Counted from the stretch's first letter, positions 32,567-44,500 are shown. The stretch: DNA of 64,000 bases from Bolinopsis microptera (GCF_026151205.1 NC_087072.1:4574084-4638083), one strand, 5' to 3'. Numbers and translations: made by a program. The notes: generated by a model from the letters alone, not told the origin.

Positions 32567-33439
32567 CTACCGGGATCTGGATCGTGAGGGAGAACGGACT
32601 GGGGAACGGGTGCGGCTGCGAGTACGACGTTTGCTTCTTCCCTCAAATGATGGTGATTTGCGGGCCCTTTCTCTGGACCTGGACCTAGATCTTTTACCCC
32701 GAGATCTAGATCTGGATCTGGATCTACCTCTGCCCCTGTTACGAGAACCACCACCACCATATCCACCACCGCCACCACGTCCCCGGCTGTAGTGTCTGAT
32801 CTCGGAGTAGTCTACGAAGAACTTCATCCTGGATCTATCATCAGAGGAGATCTGACAGATGAGCTCATCAACACATTTGTCAACATCTCTGTCTTCCCCC
32901 TCGATAGTGACAATCCTCTCGTCCAGCTCACGAGGTGTCTCGTGACGTTTTGAAGTGTTGATCTGAACTGCAAACTCCTTCTTTATATCCCTGATATTAT
33001 CCCCTCCTCGTCCAATGATCATTGCCATGGCAGAGTCAGACACCAGGATCTTGCATGTCTTCTTCCTGCGCTCAGAGTCGTAGTCATTACTGCGGGAGGA
33101 TGACGAGGCTGCAGTGGTGGACTCACCTTCTCTCATGTTCTCATTTAGATACCGAGCAGCAGATTGCAGCTCGTCTCGCTCTCCCTCAATAGCAATAACA
33201 CGCTCATCTGTGTTCGGAAACCTAGCTTCATGACGTGAGATCTCTATGTTAGCTCCGGAACGATCTTTAACTTCCCTGATCCGCTCACCTCCCTTACCGA
33301 TCACAGCTCCGGCAATGTAGTAAGGGCAGAGTAGCTTGATGATGTGGACGTTGCTTCGTCTTCGTTTTGAGTCATAGTTTCTTTCCCTGTCTTCATCTGA
33401 GTCGTACCTGTCACGACTCCCACGCTTGCGTTCCACCAT
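32567..33439 (-). CDS. Two-KH hnRNP K-like RNA-binding protein, gene 2 (RS-rich tail)
   Basis: This single coding exon gives 290 residues. An Arg/Asp-rich head precedes KH1 (IIKLLCPYYIAGAVIGKGG) and KH2 (SAMAMIIGRGGDNIRDIKK). Each KH is followed by a TDERVIAIEG/LDERIVTIEG strand. The C terminus differs from its sisters: an RGG stretch, then many RS/RSRS dipeptides, as in splicing regulators. It is a tandem duplicate of the genes at 30.6 and 34.3 kb. The C-terminal swap (G-rich, RS-rich, RGG) suggests division of labour. A CCTAA-rich tract lies just upstream. Confidence 0.85.
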   Translation of the reverse strand: MVERKRGSRDRYDSDEDRERNYDSKRRRSNVHIIKLLCPYYIAGAVIGKGGERIREVKDRSGANIEISRHEARFPNTDERVIAIEGERDELQSAARYLNENMREGESTTAASSSSRSNDYDSERRKKTCKILVSDSAMAMIIGRGGDNIRDIKKEFAVQINTSKRHETPRELDERIVTIEGEDRDVDKCVDELICQISSDDRSRMKFFVDYSEIRHYSRGRGGGGGYGGGGSRNRGRGRSRSRSRSRGKRSRSRSRERARKSPSFEGRSKRRTRSRTRSPVRSPSRSRSR

Positions 33440-33455
33440 AGTCAATTTGACGCTA

Positions 33456-33720
33456 CTAGAATTGTAGTTAGGGTTAGGAGTGATGGGTTTTAGGATCTTA
33501 GGGTGTTAGGAAAGTCGGAGAACAGGAATCAAGGTTGCAATTTATTAGGACTGGTTGAAATTTAGGGTTGAGGACTAGGTAAGGAGTGAGTCAAGGACAC
33601 GTAATAGGAATGAGGAATTTAGGTTTTTTAGGTTCAAGGAGGTTGAGGAACAAATTGGGAATTTAGGGTTTAGGACTCCGCAGTAGGCGAGATTAAGGAG
33701 TATAGGTTACCTGAAAAATT
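33456..33720 (-). promoter_or_regulatory. CCTAA-rich tract upstream of KH gene 2
   Basis: On the sense (minus) strand this 265-bp interval contains many CCTAA, CCCTAA and TCCTAA words, ending in CCTAACCCTAAC shortly before the ATG. C-rich single strands are known ligands of hnRNP K/PCBP KH domains. Whether it is promoter, leader or repeat is not determined. Confidence 0.35.
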
Positions 33721-34306
33721 CATAAATTATGACTTGAATTCATAGTTTTTCTGTTCTGACAAAAAATGGATGAAATCCTATAAAATAGATAATAATTTTG
33801 GATCAAAAGCTGAGATTCAAGGGCTAATTCGAAGTTTGGAGGACTAATTTGAACTTTTAAAAACGGCGGCCAAAAATCTAGGGATTATATATCACAAGAG
33901 CATTGAAATAAGGCATCTGTAAATTTCAGCGATATAGGAGCAATTATTAGATTAACAGTTTGAAGAAATTTTATAATTTTGGCCAATAAAACTTGTGCAA
34001 CAGGCAACTTTAATTGAACATTTCAATACAACACAGCAGGGTGATTGCCAATAAAATACAAATTTGTTCATACATAAAAGTGTTAGATAAAATAAATTGA
34101 GGGGACAACAGCTGACAAGTTTTAAAACTTAACCCTCTTTACATATTTATAACATGGACAAAGCTTAGGTCAGATTGATTTGGCCATGTCACTTAACAGA
34201 TTTGGACAGCACATGCTTGGCTTTAAACAGAGGTCACCAGAATTGTATCTTAAAAGAATTTCATAAAATTTAATTTCGAATAGAAAATTAAAGAGCCAGA
34301 AAGTTT

Positions 34307-35188
34307 TTAGTAACTGTAATCATTGTATCTGTCATAATATCCACCATGACCACCATATCCACCATAACCACCGTAGTCACCCCCGTAACCACCACTATAA
34401 CCTCCTCGACCCCTTGGACCACCTCGAGGGGGTCCATATCCACGTGGGGGTCCATACCCTCCTCCACGTGGAGGTCCATAACCACCTCTAGGTGGCCCAC
34501 CACGTCCTCGCATCATCCCCCGAGGAGGACCTCCTCTGCCCCTCCCCCTTGAACCTCGAGGTGCGCCTTCTGGTTTAGGTCGCTTTTCAACTGGTTTTGG
34601 TTCAAAATCTGCCCACTGTGAATAGTCTATTTCAAGTTCCATGAGGGATTTTGGGTCGTTCACAATCATGTCAAGAATTTCGTCAAGGCAACCGACGACA
34701 TTGTCCCATTCCCCGTCAATACTGACAATTCTCTCGTCTAAGTCGTCAGGAGTTTCACCTTTACCAGTCGGTGACAAGTCAACACCCCACGAGGATCTCA
34801 GCCGCTTGACTGTTTCACCACCCCTACCAATGATTCGGCCGGCTGATGTATCTGGAACCACTAATTTTACAATTTTCTTCCTTTCCTCGTCTGCTTTATC
34901 GGAATTGTAAATCTTGTCTTGCACGAACAAAACAACGTCCATCATTGCCTGCTTGTTACCCTTGATCGCAATAGGCCTCTCGTCAGTTGTGCCTGGATAC
35001 TGTTGGCCGGCCTTGGCCACGTTGATTACTGCATTTGTTTTGGCCTTGATTGCTTTAATTTCCTCACCACCTTTCCCTATAACAGAGCCTGTAACAAGAT
35101 CAGGACATAACATTTTAATAACTTGGCCTCCTGCAGCTGCCCTCTTGCCTTCTTGTTGATCACCTTCGTAGGGCCGTTTACGTTCCAT
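34307..35188 (-). CDS. Two-KH hnRNP K-like RNA-binding protein, gene 3 (RGG tail)
   Basis: The single exon of 293 residues begins MERKRPYEGD. KH1 reads VIKMLCPDLVTGSVIGKGG, KH2 VPDTSAGRIIGRGGETVKRL. Both GXXG loops are basic. A TTDERPIAIKG/LDERIVSIDG strand follows each domain. The tail is rich in RGG and GPPRG repeats and then YGG repeats, ending DRYNDYSY. The short linker and absence of a third KH separate it from vertebrate hnRNP K and PCBPs, although the KH signatures are of that class. The ATG follows TTTAGTCGGC; the AG is 5 nt upstream. Confidence 0.86.
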   Translation of the reverse strand: MERKRPYEGDQQEGKRAAAGGQVIKMLCPDLVTGSVIGKGGEEIKAIKAKTNAVINVAKAGQQYPGTTDERPIAIKGNKQAMMDVVLFVQDKIYNSDKADEERKKIVKLVVPDTSAGRIIGRGGETVKRLRSSWGVDLSPTGKGETPDDLDERIVSIDGEWDNVVGCLDEILDMIVNDPKSLMELEIDYSQWADFEPKPVEKRPKPEGAPRGSRGRGRGGPPRGMMRGRGGPPRGGYGPPRGGGYGPPRGYGPPRGGPRGRGGYSGGYGGDYGGYGGYGGHGGYYDRYNDYSY

Positions 35189-35709
35189 GCCGACTAAATT
35201 GTTAAAGTCAGAATTACAAAATAATTACTAAAATTCATACGGTCACCGTGACCAGGCCTACAGGACAAAATTTATAAATTAGGCCTCTAAGGTGACATAA
35301 ATTGTACGCAGTAAGGACAGGATAGGCCTAGGAACATATTCTGGGCCTGGCCTTAAATTTGTGACCTTGAAGTGAGTGAACTGTGCAGTATATATCTAAT
35401 AAAATCAATCTTGTAACAGTGCTTTATTTGTCAAAATTCAAAAATCTACCTTCTAATAATCTTATATGCACAACATATAATACTCTCCGTATCTTTAATC
35501 CATAAAATTGGATCTAATAATTTAAAGTTCAAAACTGAAATAATCAAAAATTAGAAAAATGTTTCAACTTTTCAAAAGTCCCACGATAGAGTTAAAACTA
35601 GTAGCTACCCAAAGGTAACTATCTAATTACCATGACTATAGAGAGCAGTGGGTTCATTTATGACTTTTTTATGCCTTTTCAAGTTGGAACAAAAGATCAA
35701 GTTCGGCTC

Positions 35710-37007
35710 TCATAAGGTGTACAGCATATCTTTAGCAATCTGATCCCTGGTATCTTTTCCTTTGAGCTGCTCAAGCAGTTCCATTCCGTAATCGAAGGCA
35801 GTTCCAGGCCCTCTTGAGGTTATCTGCAATACAAAACAAAGTAATATTACGGAAAAGTAATTAAGTGCTATCTAATCTCATGTCACAATGACCACGAGCC
35901 ATGACCACGCCCTCTTTTGTCACTGCGTCAAGCGACGTGTCACACGACATTCCAGATGGCTACCAATTAAACAGACTATTGTCGACTAAATATGCGCTTC
36001 TTAGCAAATGGCATTCCATCAACATTATCTCATTAACAATTTTGAATGGTATTTCTATGGACTATGGTGAGTTGCCTGCAAACTCAGACTTTAACACTGC
36101 ACAAAATCAAACTCACCATATTCCCATCAACCACCACAGAGTCAGAGCAGTACTTGTAGTTTCCATCTAGTCGAATAGCAAGAGCCGGGTAGCACGTGAT
36201 ACGTCTACCGTGGTTTATCTTGTGTTTACTGTCCGAGATGGAGTCACAAATTAGAATTGTGTTTCAACACTAAAATAATAAATTATCATCGTAATTTTGA
36301 AATATAACAGTCCAAATATGTCAGTGATGGAACTGTTTAACCGTTTCTTAGAAATCTTTAAAAAACAGATTAACAAAATGCCCTATATCCACACATTTAA
36401 AACCTGTTTAAAACTTGACGCGACGGTTGCTAAGTCAAACATGCAACTTTATAAACGTTGTTAAAGGTTGAATACTTACATACTTGAAAGCAATGGGTGA
36501 AGCACAGATAGCAGCCACAAACTTGTTCTGGTTGTTGTGCCTCGTGTAGATATCACCTACAGTTGGGGAGGCAGCAAAAGCTTCAGCAGCTGCCAGACCA
36601 CCAGGAACAAATACAAGGTCGTACAAATCATCCTCAGTTATTTCAGATATGAGACATTCGGGGGAGATCTTGATACCACAACGTCCTGGTACCGGGCTCA
36701 TATCATCTGATCAGGAGGAGTGACAAGTTAGTGGGGTCTTCATCATTAAGATAGACGGCTGTGATAGTAATCAAACGGTCATTCAAATGGGATGATTGTT
36801 TATCTAAAAGGAACTTAGATTATTACATAATTCATGCCATTAAAGTTTAAATAAACTATAAAAATACTCCATAAATTGGAACGAACCGAGAATAGTAGCA
36901 ATCTTAACGTCCACTCCGCCTCGTCTGAGAATATCAACTGGCACAGTAAACTCAACCTCTTCGAACCCCGGAGCTATACAAACCAGAGCTCGCTTTGTAC
37001 TTGTCAT
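35710..37007 (-). CDS. PARK7: DJ-1/PARK7 family protein, four exons
   Basis: DJ-1 is a small oxidative-stress protein with deglycase/chaperone activity in cytosol, nucleus and mitochondria. Exons 36887-37007, 36484-36706, 36117-36228 and 35710-35823 join in frame to 189 residues, the human length. The sequence shows KRALVCIAPGFEEVE (acidic partner at Glu19), YDLVFVPGG, then AAICASP with the nucleophile Cys108 (human Cys106), VVDGNMITSRGPGTAFDYG and the C terminus KDMLYTL. An in-frame upstream Met at 37070 would add 21 residues unlike the family; the inner Met is preferred because MTSTKRALV matches DJ-1 and follows CTCTCAAG. Confidence 0.93.
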
Positions 37008-37491
37008 ACCTTGAGAGAAGGGTGCGTAGTAAGAGATGTGTATTTCAGGGAGATCAACAATCGAAATCATTATCTCTGTTTAAAGAGAAATATAAAGTGG
37101 ATAATTCGTTACACGTGTATAGAAAATGTACATAATGCGTAATATAAGCAATCTCGTATCAAGTATATAAATTATAAGAGGTAATTGGCAGCGTAGTAAA
37201 TGATAAAGTAACCAGGAAGACACGACTTATCTAGTCCAAAATAAATTAAGTTACAAAATTAACAAATATTAACAAATCTCAGAGCCTTTAAAAAGAGTTA
37301 CATACAACAATATCACTGTCCCGGTCTGAGGAAAGCATTTCACTAGAAAGTTTCTGCTGCATCATATCCAATCCATTCATCTGATGTTTCTTAATCGTAT
37401 TTAATCAATGCCAGCCGCATAATCGCATAATCGCATAATCGCACATCATTTTAGAAATACACGTTTTCTGATGACGTTGTTCCCTCGGCTT

Positions 37492-37779
37492 TCATTCAGC
37501 CTCTGGTTGCTGAGCCGATACAGGAACACTATCTCCGGAATCTATCTTAACAGAAGCAACAGCTCCGGCCACTTGTCTGTCTTCTCTCCGCATAAACTCC
37601 TTCCTCCCCACTTCCTTGTAATAGTAGTAGGTGGGAGATATCGCCAGGCCGGTCATCGTTATTACGATATACGCGATTGCTTTCCCTTCCTTAGTGTTTG
37701 ATACGAAGTTGTAGAGGGCCTGGAGACGAGTTTTGGGGATTTTGTGTTTGTAGTTCCGGTCAACGTACTTCCGTGCCAT
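37492..37779 (-). CDS. Small single-pass membrane protein, paralogue 1
   Basis: It encodes 95 residues. It starts MARKYVDRNYK, nearly the same as its upstream neighbour's MTEKRYVDRSYK. One hydrophobic segment lies at ~33-50 (KAIAYIVITMTGLAISPT). A basic stretch follows (GRKEFMRREDRQ) and then an acidic/Ser tail. I do not recognise the family; size and layout resemble small mitochondrial inner-membrane assembly factors, which is only inference. Its ATG is 40 nt after the stop codon of paralogue 2. Confidence 0.7.
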   Translation of the reverse strand: MARKYVDRNYKHKIPKTRLQALYNFVSNTKEGKAIAYIVITMTGLAISPTYYYYKEVGRKEFMRREDRQVAGAVASVKIDSGDSVPVSAQQPEAE

Positions 37780-37819
37780 TGGTCACTATAACAAGGGTTG
37801 ATTTGGTGAATCAGTCTTA

Positions 37820-38068
37820 TCATTTTGATTGATTAGTCTTTTTAGAGAACATACTAGCATAAGGATGGTCCTTGGGTATCTCATAATTCATGGCAGCATA
37901 TACCATACCCACATTCATAGACACCAGCAATATTACCGCGGAGTACCTTAAATATTTTTTACTTCGGTCCGATTTTAGAATATATAAAATGTTTTGCGAG
38001 TTTGAATTGGGCTTAGGACGATTTTCAGGGGCCTTGTAGCTCCGATCAACATAACGCTTCTCTGTCAT
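37820..38068 (-). CDS. Small single-pass membrane protein, paralogue 2
   Basis: It encodes 82 residues. The N terminus MTEKRYVDRSYKAPENR shares YVDR(S/N)YK with paralogue 1. One transmembrane helix lies at ~41-60 (RYSAVILLVSMNVGMVYAAM), followed by a short tail YEIPKDHPYASMFSKK. The ATG is 1 nt after GATGTTTTAG, a good 3' splice site. The stop is 40 nt before the next ATG, leaving no room for a separate promoter and barely any for a 3' UTR. Confidence 0.7.
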   Translation of the reverse strand: MTEKRYVDRSYKAPENRPKPNSNSQNILYILKSDRSKKYLRYSAVILLVSMNVGMVYAAMNYEIPKDHPYASMFSKKTNQSK

Positions 38069-38663
38069 ACTAAAACATCAGTGTACTTGTTAAAAAAGGA
38101 GGGCTAAATTCAATGAAATCTCAAAGAGATATATATTAGGGCCTTCCTCGCCAGTAACTCAGTACAGTACATTAAAATTACACATATAACTATCATCAGA
38201 TATTGCTAGAATATAGATCATTTAAACTAAGGAGATTTGTACAATAGGATAATTTACAATATAATGAACATTGATTGTATGATATTTGATAGTGTACTAT
38301 AGTATACTCTAGTGTATACAGTCTTATAAATAATTAATAATTCTGATTATATATAAAGCTATGATACAAATAAATAAAAATATTATCTTCTCTTTCACAC
38401 ACAAATTCGATGAGGTACATCACGAACGAGCATGGTAATGAAATTACAAATTTGTTAAAATAGTGGAGTCACGGACCTCACTTAATGTTAAATAAGTTAT
38501 AACTTATAATACTCTGATACTGTAAGTTTATCTGCCCGACATCGCAACTTTTAGGTTTAGCCGTTACGTCTTGTATTTAAAAAAGGTAAATCTTTGAGTC
38601 CTGGAAATTGGCATGTCTGATTTTGGGAGTAATATATATCTGTCCGATAGTTCATAGTTACCC

Positions 38664-39149
38664 TCACTTCCGAATAATCGTAACCTCGGGCTGTCTGAGA
38701 TTAACCTCCTCCTCCTCCCCGCTCTCCTCATCACCTAGATCAGTCTCTTTCACATCATTACAGTTATTTGAGTGTTGATCAGTGAAGTGAGACACTAAAC
38801 CGTACAACAAGGGAGTATCAGGTGAACTGGTAGACTTCACATGAAGTTCCGAGCAAAGGAAGTTCCGGTCAAGTTTCTGATGAGGCTGTCTGGATTCCTG
38901 CATCAGTACTGACAGTGTGTTTTGGTAGTTGTTGAACGTGAGGTATTCTCTGATCAACTCGTTTATAAGAAGGTTATCTGATGGAAGTTTGGGCCGCTCT
39001 AAAGTTGTGTCTTCCAGAGCCCTGAATATTTCAGCCCGCACTTTTCCTCTCAGGTCGTTCATTACTCCGCCATTTTCTAGGGTTTCTTTGATAGCAGCTG
39101 TCAGATCGTTCATTGCTGGGCTGCTGAACGAAGAGATTGTAGTTCTCAT
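38664..39149 (-). CDS. CEP20: Centrosomal/basal body LisH protein CEP20 (FOPNL/FOR20)
   Basis: CEP20 is a centriolar-satellite and basal-body protein needed for ciliogenesis. The 161-residue frame contains LTAAIKETLENGGVMNDLRG, then KVRAEIFRALED. The LisH region reads NLLINELIREYLTFNNYQNT and then LSVLMQES, almost as in human CEP20. LDRNFLCSELHV and TPLLYGLVSHF follow, and the tail is acidic. The start could be Met39149 or the later Met of MNDLTAAIKE, which follows TTCAGCAG by 7 nt and matches the family start better. It is one exon. Confidence 0.92.
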   Translation of the reverse strand: MRTTISSFSSPAMNDLTAAIKETLENGGVMNDLRGKVRAEIFRALEDTTLERPKLPSDNLLINELIREYLTFNNYQNTLSVLMQESRQPHQKLDRNFLCSELHVKSTSSPDTPLLYGLVSHFTDQHSNNCNDVKETDLGDEESGEEEEVNLRQPEVTIIRK

Positions 39150-39379
39150 GGTCAAATCATTTCGAGGTAAGGATATTTAAGAGAAAGGGAAACAAAGAAA
39201 TACAGAGGGCACCATGCCTTTTAAAAGAGAAAGTTGATTCGTTAACAAAACAAGAAGTATCACACAATATAAAACTATAACAATATAAAATACATTTTAA
39301 AACGTCGCCCCTGCCAGAAAAAAAAACCTCCAAAAATAGTGAACACTAATTAAAAAGCACAAATATCCTGGAAAACTAA

Positions 39380-40963
39380 CTAAGTCCAGGGATAAAAAGT
39401 GCTATGAACAACAGTTCCAGCAACACAGTAAACAACAAAATAACACAGCACAATCCTACTCATCGGTCTCTCAAACTTCGTGCAGTACAGAAACAAATAG
39501 GGACAGTTTGCAACCAGGAACCTTGTAACAACTTGCACGTGCATGGTTAGTAACCCCACAGCAGTCAGCGCAGCAAGATGCAAATACCCTGCCAACTGGA
39601 AGTTACAGACAGTCAACAGGAAAGTAAAGTTAGAGTAATCAGTGTGCTCGTAACTAGCCCGGAGATCTTTAAAGTTTTTAAACTGCCTAGCTGCCTCGTC
39701 AATCATGATGGCGATCACAAGGATAAACATTGGTGCTGCTAAAAGGAAATTGGGGATCTGTTTGGCTTGCCAGTAGTTAAGGAGGCCCACTCCCCAGTAC
39801 TCCGATTGGATGTAGCCGTATGAGATGCCCAGTTCGTTCTGACACCAAGTACTACCTGAAATACAGACTCATTCAGCACGAATACACGGTAACTATATGC
39901 TGTTTAAAGATACATGCTGCACGTTCTTTAGTATAGATTCTATGAGATCGTAAAAATTACTGTTGTGTGGCATTTGTAAGACGGAGTTAAAGAAGAGTTG
40001 GCTATCGTAATATTGTTCTAAACATCCGTAAAAACAGTCTGGCACAGCCATATATTCAACGTGACGCAGAACTTAACGTTACATTTATGTTACTAAATCT
40101 CATGCATCAACGTCAAATATATAAAAATATATCAACATGTAAAATTGAAATACCAATGCAGTTACACATCAGACCACCGAAAAAAGAGCCCACTTACCAT
40201 TTGTATTGGTGGCATTGTTGCAGTATAACTTGTAGAAGTGACTCTGGAACCAGAAGAAGGGAGCAATAGAAATACAAGTCTGTATAACCATACACACAAA
40301 GTTAACTATCAGGAAATTACCAGACTTGATCATGTTCAGAATGTGATCATACAGGATGAAGAATGCGAGACTAAGTCCGTTACTCCGGACTCCTGTAGCA
40401 AGGGAGAAACAAAGGAAATAGAGCTGAGAATCAGCTTCTCTAATGAGGAGACCCAGGATTACAAAGAAAGAGAAGAGAGACTCAGTGTAGCCCACACTGA
40501 GGAAGATACTGGCAGGGTTGAGAGTGTAAAGGAGAGCAGCTTGGTAGGATTTTGTTTCTGATAGCCCGAACAACCGGGACAGTTTGAACAACATGAGAGA
40601 GTTGACGTAGAACAAACTGTTGTTCAGCAGGATACTGGTGAGAACAACACAGCTGCTGTACGACATCAGCAGTTGTAGTGGCAGGTACAACAGACTGGCG
40701 AGCCCGGCTATTATAGCAGGGTAGAGAGGGAAGAAGGCTCCGAAGTTTTCGTAGTCATATCCATGTTGTGCGAGGTGGTTGAAGTAGATTGAGTCCCAGT
40801 TTCCGTGTCCTATTGCTGTTATACCGTCTAGGAGGAGTCCAGATGAAGGGTAAGCTTCAGCGGCTGAGGTGTCGTAAGGAGGGATTAGGTATGTGGTAAG
40901 AACTTGGAGTAGGAACAAAGCCACCCTCACTATAAGAGCTTGTCTTTGCAGTTTCTCCTTCAT
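39380..40963 (-). CDS. PIGV: GPI mannosyltransferase 2 (PIG-V), two exons
   Basis: PIG-V adds the second mannose to the GPI anchor precursor in the ER lumen. Exons 40198-40963 and 39380-39855 join in frame to 413 residues (human 493). A luminal loop contains GNWDSIYFNHLAQHGYDYEN, then FGAFFPLYP, the conserved WD...GY...FAFFP region bearing the catalytic Asp. Many hydrophobic helices follow, with LNPASIFLSVGYTESLFSF, WCQNELGISYGYIQSEYWGV and LNYWQAKQIPNFLLAAP, ending FYPWT like the human protein (NFLPWT). It is shorter mainly between exons and in loops. Confidence 0.92.
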
Positions 40964-41589
40964 CTTTTTAATGCTTCATCCTATCATAGAGAGAAATTTT
41001 TAGTACTAGATAATACAGTTTACTAATAGCAAAACAGATCAACCAGTAAATATTATTGGGAATAGAAAAGTAATTCAGCAAACTTCGAGAGGCCAGAAAA
41101 CAAGAAACGGGATTGGAAGTTTAGGAAATTCAGACAGATTTCATTCAATCTCTCAAATTTTATGTACATAGTCGGAATTTTTCTCAAATATACTCTGAAC
41201 ATGAAATATCACTTTTCCTCTATATAACTTGAGCGAATTCAATTCAATCTCTCTGGCACAAACATCAATAATTGGAGAACGAAATGCCAGCAATTACGTG
41301 AGAGCCACTATCCAGCGGCTTGATTCCCCATAAACGAAATCAAAATTTCTCAACTAAAAAAACAAAATCAGTTACAATAAAAAAGATCTTTTTAAAAAGC
41401 TAAAAATATCTCAATTACTTTCTGTTTAACACCAGCATCCTTGCCAACTTTACGATGATGATGTTGTATCCCTGACTTATTGCCACGCCCAATCATAAAT
41501 TATAAAATTAACACTCAACAATCTGCTACTTAAATTTTGTAAATATCGAAAATGAAACACTAACAATTTTCCCTCAAAGTTTAACTCTG
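40964..41589. other. Intergenic PIG-V/importin-5, nothing recognised
   Basis: This 626-bp AT-rich gap carries no exon-like frame. It should hold the importin-5 3' UTR and PIG-V 5' sequence; GATAGGATGAAG 18 nt before the PIG-V ATG is a weak acceptor candidate. Confidence 0.4.
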
Positions 41590-44500
41590 TTATTGACCAG
41601 ACAGTAAAACTTTATGCGTTTCCGGTAACTTTGCCAATATTGCCGTCCACACAGCTTCGTTTTTCTGGAGTGGCAGTATGAAATCCTGTATTCTCGTCAT
41701 CAACTCTGGATGATCTTCTGACTTAATGGTCTTATTGATGATTCCCTCTGTCAAAATTTTGATAATCTCGGGAAGATTTGAGTTGCTTTTGCCGAGTGCG
41801 AATACATTGTTATTTTCTACCAGATCCAAAAGAAAACCGTAAATGTGCACACTTTCCTCATCATCCTCCTGTATTGGTAACCATGACAACCACGTGACAA
41901 CAGTTGTCTCGTCTAAGTTGTCTTGTCCGATGATGTGTTTGAATATTTTAGAGATAGCGGATATACAGTTCTCTGTTGCAGACATGTTCTCCACTTCCCG
42001 AGAGTCGGGGTCGTTGATAACGTTCACCAAGTTGGGGATACAGTTCTTACAAAACTCAAGATAAGGCGAGTTTGTGCCGGGGAATTTGGTGGCAAGCGCC
42101 CCGACTCCGTATGCTGAAGCTTGTCGTACTCCTGGATTAACGTCAGTCAGGTAGTGCATCATGGGTTGGAGGAAATGCTGCTGGTATTTGGGAGCCGAGT
42201 TAGGAGCGAAGTCTATGAGATCGTCAAACACACAGATGGCCCATTGGTGTTCAAGGCCTGGGCGTTCTGGGGCCAACATGGCCACGAAATATTCAGTCAA
42301 CTTGTCAAACACTTGCACAAAGTCTTCTCCGTACACTCCTGAAAGATTGATCGATATAGGGAATATAATAGTATAACAACTTAAATTATTGCACGAGAAA
42401 ACACACAGGCTATCATTAGGCAGAGCGAGAGAAAGATCGGTAATTAAAAGAAAGACTTCCATACCGAAAAGATTGTGAATGATGTCCGCTATTTTGCCCA
42501 AAAGATAGTCATCCTGGTCCAATTCTTCCTCGATTCCTTCCTCCACTTCCTCGTCATAATCTTCATCTTTCCTCGCATTTTTTCTTTCTTCCTCCTTATC
42601 ATAGTTCTTCTTCAAATGATTCTTCATCGCCTCCACCAGTTCCTCCATCTGCAAACCGTCTATAAATCCAACTCCCAAAACCTGAAATAATATTTTCGTT
42701 TAGCACATCAAATCTCTTTAACTACACAGTTACCAAGTAACACTTCCGATTCCCGGAATACAGCTTACATTCCCAAAATCAAAATATACATTATTCACAG
42801 ACTACACATAGGCTTATCCTGAGTTAAATCATGTCCTGATTATGGATGAGAAGAAACGGTCTACCTTGGTGCCATGTGTATTATTATCTACTTACTACTA
42901 TTAGAATTCACGAGATGGTTGCTGATCATACCTCAACACAAGTGGCTACACTCTCCATTACAACAGCTAGAATGTCAGGCTCCATCTCCGTCTGGAGAGA
43001 CTTGAATAACTCTGGGCAGATGTAATTCCACATGTCTCTAACATAGTCGTCTCCCTGTTGATATGGTTTTAAGTAAGGGGTTTGTGCAGACTTTAAAGAT
43101 ACAGCTAATAAGCAAAGACGGGAAAGTCTGTATAAATCATACACATTATATTATATAATAATATATTCTTACTAGATTGTATTAAATCTAACAGTAAATA
43201 AACCACTTACAGACCTATTAACGCGCACGCGGGCAAAGGACTTTCATGTGTGGTACATGTCCTGGTCTCTACTAAGAGGATACATTTGTACAATTGACAA
43301 AGCAAAGCTGTATTTTTGTCAAGCTTAATTAGGAAATCAGTATTTAATACAGACTACAAAGCAATATTTGACTTTAGTAAGTACTCCTAGGGAACAGCCT
43401 AATAACCAGTTAATTAATAGTAAAATTCAACTGACCTTGTGTTTAACAGACTCCAACAGAAAGGGAAGAGATTCAGCAGCAGCCGATCTTATCAGATCAT
43501 GGAAGTAGAACTTCAACAGCGGCACCATGATCTTCACCACTTGTTCAGTATACCCCGCAAAACCCTCCTTGAGCTCCCGCGCGTAACACACCAACATCTG
43601 ACAAGCAGTGTTCTTATCCTCCAGTCCTGCAGTCTTCACTCCAAACTTCTGTTGGTCTGACAGAGGAACAAACTCCCAGCCTTCGTCCTCGTCCACCTGG
43701 TCGTCCGAGTCTACTAAAGCAACCTCCGGTTTTATCTGAGCAGCTCGCAGGAGAGGGGGCATCACCATTGGTAGGTAGGCGGTGAACTGAGGTCCGATTA
43801 TCTTGCACATACGTGCCCACGCACTGATCATGTAGGATACTTGTGGGTCATCTGCCTCCAACTGCTCGCCTTCGTCGGTTTGTGCTTTCAGCAACATGTT
43901 CATGATTTGTTCTGCATCTGAGAGAAAAACCTCTTTTCCTACAGCAAGCCCAATAAGTGAGATACACTCGATTGTTTTACCTCGTAATAACCTGACAGGG
44001 TTGAGCGCTAGTTAGACAGCGATAACTTGACACCAATTCTACGGACAAGTGAGACGAACTCTTAGTTTACAAAAAAAACAATCAACTTGTTCAGATGCTT
44101 TACCTCAGTTCCTTGTCGTTGGCATTTTCCATGATGTACTTCAAGTTTGGCATAAAACTCTGGTAGAAAGGCGTAAAGTGGTTTTCTGCTGTGTCGGCTA
44201 TCGTTGCTATTGTTGTTATTATCTGTTCAAGTACCAGTTTGCGATGCGTTTGTACCAGTTCCATTGTCTTCTTTTCTAACGTAGCTTGCATTTTCTGGAA
44301 TATGAGGATATCAGCTTATTAGTGCTTGTTAGTATGTGTGCGTGTATACAAAACAATATTATAACTAATAACACAAGTTCTATGTATAAAGAAGCGTCAA
44401 CATGACGCGTTATAACATGATAATTTTATAGTGATCTAATTTCTTAACTTCTCAAGCTAACCTGACAGAGATTGGGAAGATAAGGTAGGAGCACATTCTG

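Noticed and set aside
34610-35159. Plus-strand frames opposite KH gene 3
   Set aside because: Antisense shadows of KH codons with no independent features.
37008-37070. Upstream Met extending DJ-1 by 21 residues
   Set aside because: The extension is unlike the family, and the inner Met gives exactly 189 residues with a matching N terminus.
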